In this document: positions 14,237 through 16,616 of the stretch, in pieces
Position numbering within the stretch: position 1 is the stretch's first letter
Layout of the letters: each line of letters starts with the position of its first letter
DNA from: Myxococcales bacterium
GTDB taxonomy: Bacteria; Myxococcota; Myxococcia; Myxococcales; Anaeromyxobacteraceae
Reading direction: 5' to 3'
Length of the DNA stretch: 16,616 nucleotides
Assembly (NCBI GenBank): GCA_021784995.1
Contig: JAJYHA010000371.1
Coordinates: 1-16,616 of the forward strand
Position numbers and translations under genes: made by a program
Notes under the pieces: model-generated
The model's database searches: none
Told to the model about the DNA's origin: nothing
What the model saw: the letters and a program-made list of their open reading frames with translations, nothing else

Positions 14237-15181
14237 CTAGGCACCCTTCCATACCGCGACCGCCTTCTCCAGCGTCGCAGGATCTTCGACGTTCAGCACC
14301 TCGACGTTGCGGTCGACGCGGCGCACCAGGCCGGAGAGCACCTTCCCGGGGCCGACCTCCACCATGCGGGTGACGCCGAGGCGGACCAGCTCCTCCACGC
14401 ACTCGATCCAGCGGACGGGCGAGGTGACCTGCTCGAGCAGCAGCGTCACGACCCGCCCGAGGTCGCGGTTCGCCCGGGCCTCGACGTTCGTGACCACCGG
14501 CACCCGGGGCTCGCGCCACGGGATGGCGCGCAGGACCGGCTCGAGCCGCGCCTTCACCGGTTCCATCAGCGCGCAGTGGAAGGGGGCGGAGACCGGCAGG
14601 GGCAGGACGCGCCGGGCGCCCGCCGCCTTCAGCTCGGACGCGGCGCGCTCCACCGCCGCCGCGTCGCCGGCGATGACGGTCTGGGCCGGCTCGTTGTAGT
14701 TGGCCGGGGAGCAGACCTTGCCGATCCCCGCCTCCACCGCCTCGCAGACGGCCTTCACGCGGCCCGGCTCCAGGCCGAGCACCGCCGCCATCGCGCCCAG
14801 GCCGGCCGGGACGGCCTCCTGCATGAACGTGCCGCGGGCCCGCACGGCGCGGGCCGCCTCGGCCGGCGCGAGGGCGCCGGCGGCCACCAGCGCCGAGTAC
14901 TCGCCCAGCGAGTGCCCCGCGACCAGGTCGGGCGTCAGCCCCCGCTCGGCCAGGACGGCCGCCGCCGCAGCCGAGACGGCCAGGATGGCCGGCTGCGTGT
15001 TGGCGGTCAGCTTGAGCTGCTCGTCGGGCCCCTCGAAGCAGAGCCGCGAGAGCGGCTCGCCCAGCGCGGCGTCCACCGCCTCGAAGACGGCGCGGGCGGC
15101 CGGATATGCCTCCGCCAGCGCCTTGCCCATGCCCGCCGCCTGCGAGCCCTGCCCGGGGAAGATGAAGGCCAGCTTGCCCAT
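14237..15181 (-). CDS. fabD: malonyl-CoA:[acyl-carrier-protein] transacylase
   Basis: FabD moves malonate from CoA to ACP to supply the elongation enzymes. The 314-residue protein shows FPGQGSQ at 8-14 (Q11), the nucleophile S91 in AGHSLGEYSAL (88-98), R116 in RARGTFMQ, the catalytic H202 in SAPFHCALM (198-206), and VEVGPGKVLSGL at 274-285. The start is an ATG with AGGAGG four bases upstream. An in-frame extension of 98 codons into fabH is Arg/Pro-rich and was rejected. It lies eight bases after the fabH stop and one base before fabG. Confidence 0.96.
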   Translation of the reverse strand: MGKLAFIFPGQGSQAAGMGKALAEAYPAARAVFEAVDAALGEPLSRLCFEGPDEQLKLTANTQPAILAVSAAAAAVLAERGLTPDLVAGHSLGEYSALVAAGALAPAEAARAVRARGTFMQEAVPAGLGAMAAVLGLEPGRVKAVCEAVEAGIGKVCSPANYNEPAQTVIAGDAAAVERAASELKAAGARRVLPLPVSAPFHCALMEPVKARLEPVLRAIPWREPRVPVVTNVEARANRDLGRVVTLLLEQVTSPVRWIECVEELVRLGVTRMVEVGPGKVLSGLVRRVDRNVEVLNVEDPATLEKAVAVWKGA

Positions 15182-15189
15182 CACGCCTC

Positions 15190-16170
15190 CTACCAGCGGA
15201 CGATCCCCGTGCCCCAGGCCATGCCGGCCCCGATCGCCATCATCAGGATGACGTCCCCCGGCCGGAGCCGGCCGGCCCGGTTCGCCTCGTCGAGCGTGGT
15301 GGGGAGGCTGGCCGACGAGGTGTTGCCGTACCGCTCGAGGTTGGTCCAGCAGCGCTCGGCGGGGATGTCGAGCCGCTCCAGCGTGGCGTCGAGGATCCGC
15401 TTGTTGGCCTGGTGCGCGATGACGTGCGTGACGTCGGCGGGAGCCAGGTGGTTGGCGGCGAGCGTCTCGCGGCACCCCTCGACCAGCGCCCGCACCGCGA
15501 ACTTGTAGACCTCGCGACCGGCCATGTACAGGTAGTGCCCGCCCTGCTCCACCAGCTCCTTCGTGAGCGGACGGCGCGACCCGGGGGCGGGCTGGTGCAG
15601 GATGCCCCAGTGCGAGCCGTCGGCCTGCAGGCGGATGGCCTGGACGCCGCGCCGCTCGTCGGCCGTGGGCGCGAGCACCATCGCGCCGGCGCCGTCACCG
15701 AAGAGGATGCACGTGTTGCGGTCCTTCCAGTTCACGATCTTCGTCAGCGAGTCGGCGCCGAGGACGAGCGCGTTCTTCACGGCGCCGCTGGCGACGTAGC
15801 GGTCGGCGATGGAGAGGGAGTAGATCGAGCCGGCGCAAGCGGCGGAGACGTCGAACGCGAACGCCCTCCGGTTCCCGAGCCGGCCCTGGACCAGGGCGGC
15901 GGTGGAGGGCCACGGCATGTCGGGGGTGACCGTCCCCAGCACGATCAGCTCCAGGTCCTCGGGGCGAAGGCCGGCCATGTCGAGCGCGCGCCGCGCCGAC
16001 GCGAGCGCCATGTCGCCCGTCGACTCGTCCGGGCGCGACACGTGCCGCTCCCGGATCCCGGTGCGCTCCACGATCCACTGGTCGTTCGTCTCGACCAGCT
16101 TCTCCAGGTCCGCGTTGGTGAGCACCTTCTCCGGCGAGTAGGCCCCGGTGCCGACGATGAGCGATCGCAT
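15190..16170 (-). CDS. fabH: beta-ketoacyl-[acyl-carrier-protein] synthase III
   Basis: FabH starts fatty-acid synthesis by condensing acetyl-CoA (or a branched primer) with malonyl-ACP. The 326-residue protein has the KAS III triad: C112 in VSAACAGSIY (108-117), H253 in AHQANKRI (252-259), and N283 in YGNTSSASLP (281-290). GTGAYSPEKVLTN at 7-19 and QWIVERTGIRERH at 31-43 are typical N-terminal motifs, and GDGAGAMVL at 158-166 is in place. Start: ATG with GGAAGG upstream. It follows plsX by 14 bp. Whether it prefers acetyl or branched primers cannot be read from the sequence. Confidence 0.96.
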   Translation of the reverse strand: MRSLIVGTGAYSPEKVLTNADLEKLVETNDQWIVERTGIRERHVSRPDESTGDMALASARRALDMAGLRPEDLELIVLGTVTPDMPWPSTAALVQGRLGNRRAFAFDVSAACAGSIYSLSIADRYVASGAVKNALVLGADSLTKIVNWKDRNTCILFGDGAGAMVLAPTADERRGVQAIRLQADGSHWGILHQPAPGSRRPLTKELVEQGGHYLYMAGREVYKFAVRALVEGCRETLAANHLAPADVTHVIAHQANKRILDATLERLDIPAERCWTNLERYGNTSSASLPTTLDEANRAGRLRPGDVILMMAIGAGMAWGTGIVRW

Positions 16171-16184
16171 GCGTTCCTTCCTGG

Positions 16185-16616
16185 TCAGGCGCCCGCGGGC
16201 GCAGGGGGCGGCGCTGGGAGATCGCCCGTGGTCTGGTCCACCAGCGCGGCCGCGGCCAGCAGCGCCTCGGCCCGGGCGGCGGCGACGGCGATCTCGGCCG
16301 TGGCGTGGGCGTCGGCCGCGGCGCGGACGCGCGCCACCGCGTTCGCGATGGCGAGCGCGTCGGAGCTGCCGTGCGTGATGAAGCCGACGCCGTCCACCCC
16401 GACCAGCGGCGCGCCGCCGATCTGGCGCCAGTCGACCTTCCGCTTGAGACCGTCGAGGGCGCCCCGGGCCAGCAGTCCGCCCAGCGCCGAGACCGCGCTC
16501 GAGCGCAGCGTCTGCTTGAGGAGCTCCCCGATGACGCGGGCGGTCCCCTCCATCGTCTTCAGCGCGACGTTCCCCGTGAAGCCGTCGGTGACGATGACGT
16601 CGAACTCGCCGGTGAG
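16185..16616 (-). CDS. plsX: phosphate acyltransferase PlsX (C-terminal part, 5' end outside window)
   Basis: PlsX converts acyl-ACP to acyl-phosphate, which PlsY uses to acylate glycerol 3-phosphate, so it links the fab genes to phospholipid synthesis. The reading frame is open to the window edge and gives the last 143 residues. In order these show DVIVTDGFTGNVALKTMEG (6-24 of the visible part), a helical stretch, then the strongly conserved IGGAPLVGVDGVGFITHGSSD, with the His-Gly-Ser-Ser-Asp near the substrate site. The tail ends in a Pro/Ala stretch. Position immediately ahead of fabH is the classic plsX-fabH-fabD-fabG-acpP order and confirms the call. A methionine at 16553 is internal, not the start. 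Confidence 0.94.
   Translation of the reverse strand, partial: LTGEFDVIVTDGFTGNVALKTMEGTARVIGELLKQTLRSSAVSALGGLLARGALDGLKRKVDWRQIGGAPLVGVDGVGFITHGSSDALAIANAVARVRAAADAHATAEIAVAAARAEALLAAAALVDQTTGDLPAPPPAPAGA

Noticed and set aside
15182..15475. N-terminal extension of FabD into fabH
   Set aside because: The ATG at 15181 has an AGGAGG site and begins with the standard FabD N-terminus; the extension has no FabD-like sequence.
1..16616. Mobile elements, CRISPR arrays, defence systems or a biosynthetic cluster
   Set aside because: All 20 genes are assigned to housekeeping, chemosensory or one small unknown family; no transposase, integrase, repeat array or change in composition is seen. The bifunctional and fab genes belong to primary metabolism.

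Overview
This window is about 72% G+C (estimated by eye). It holds 20 protein-coding genes, all on the minus strand, packed head to tail with no intergenic gap longer than 118 bp. I see no tRNA, rRNA, CRISPR array, insertion sequence, phage gene or attachment site. The G+C level, third-codon-position bias, frequent ATGA/GTGA start-stop overlaps and gene order fit a Myxococcota bacterium close to Anaeromyxobacter. That placement is inference from gene content and composition, not from a database search.

Transcription runs from high to low coordinates. The first block (16616 to 11843) is fatty-acid and phospholipid initiation: plsX (5' end outside the window), fabH, fabD, fabG, acpP and fabF. 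The second block (11831 to 9639) is rpiB, glyA and nrdR: pentose-phosphate isomerisation, one-carbon metabolism and the ribonucleotide reductase repressor. The third block (9599 to 5927) is a complete riboflavin pathway: ribD, ribE, ribBA and ribH. It draws on ribulose 5-phosphate, the metabolite that RpiB interconverts. nusB follows, then a small stand-alone protein resembling only the non-catalytic N-terminal domain of M17 leucyl aminopeptidases (4883-5473).

The fourth block (4846 to 1) is a chemosensory cluster: cheA, two different cheW genes, cheR and the first 183 codons of cheB. No chemoreceptor and no single-domain CheY lies inside the window. A candidate sigma-70-type promoter sits at the end of the M17-like gene, just ahead of cheA, and may separate the sensory genes from the housekeeping genes upstream.

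Most of the window is ordinary, well-known metabolism, and I do not see a clear new system. The points worth a second look are small: a Gln at the usual metal-binding His of the RibB domain; the orphan M17-N protein at the metabolic/sensory junction; the CheW with an 80-residue tail carrying a DPLDEFFWR motif; GC-rich hairpins at the acpP-fabF, glyA-nrdR and ribD-ribE junctions; and a run of six arginines ending RibD that is encoded by a perfect palindrome.
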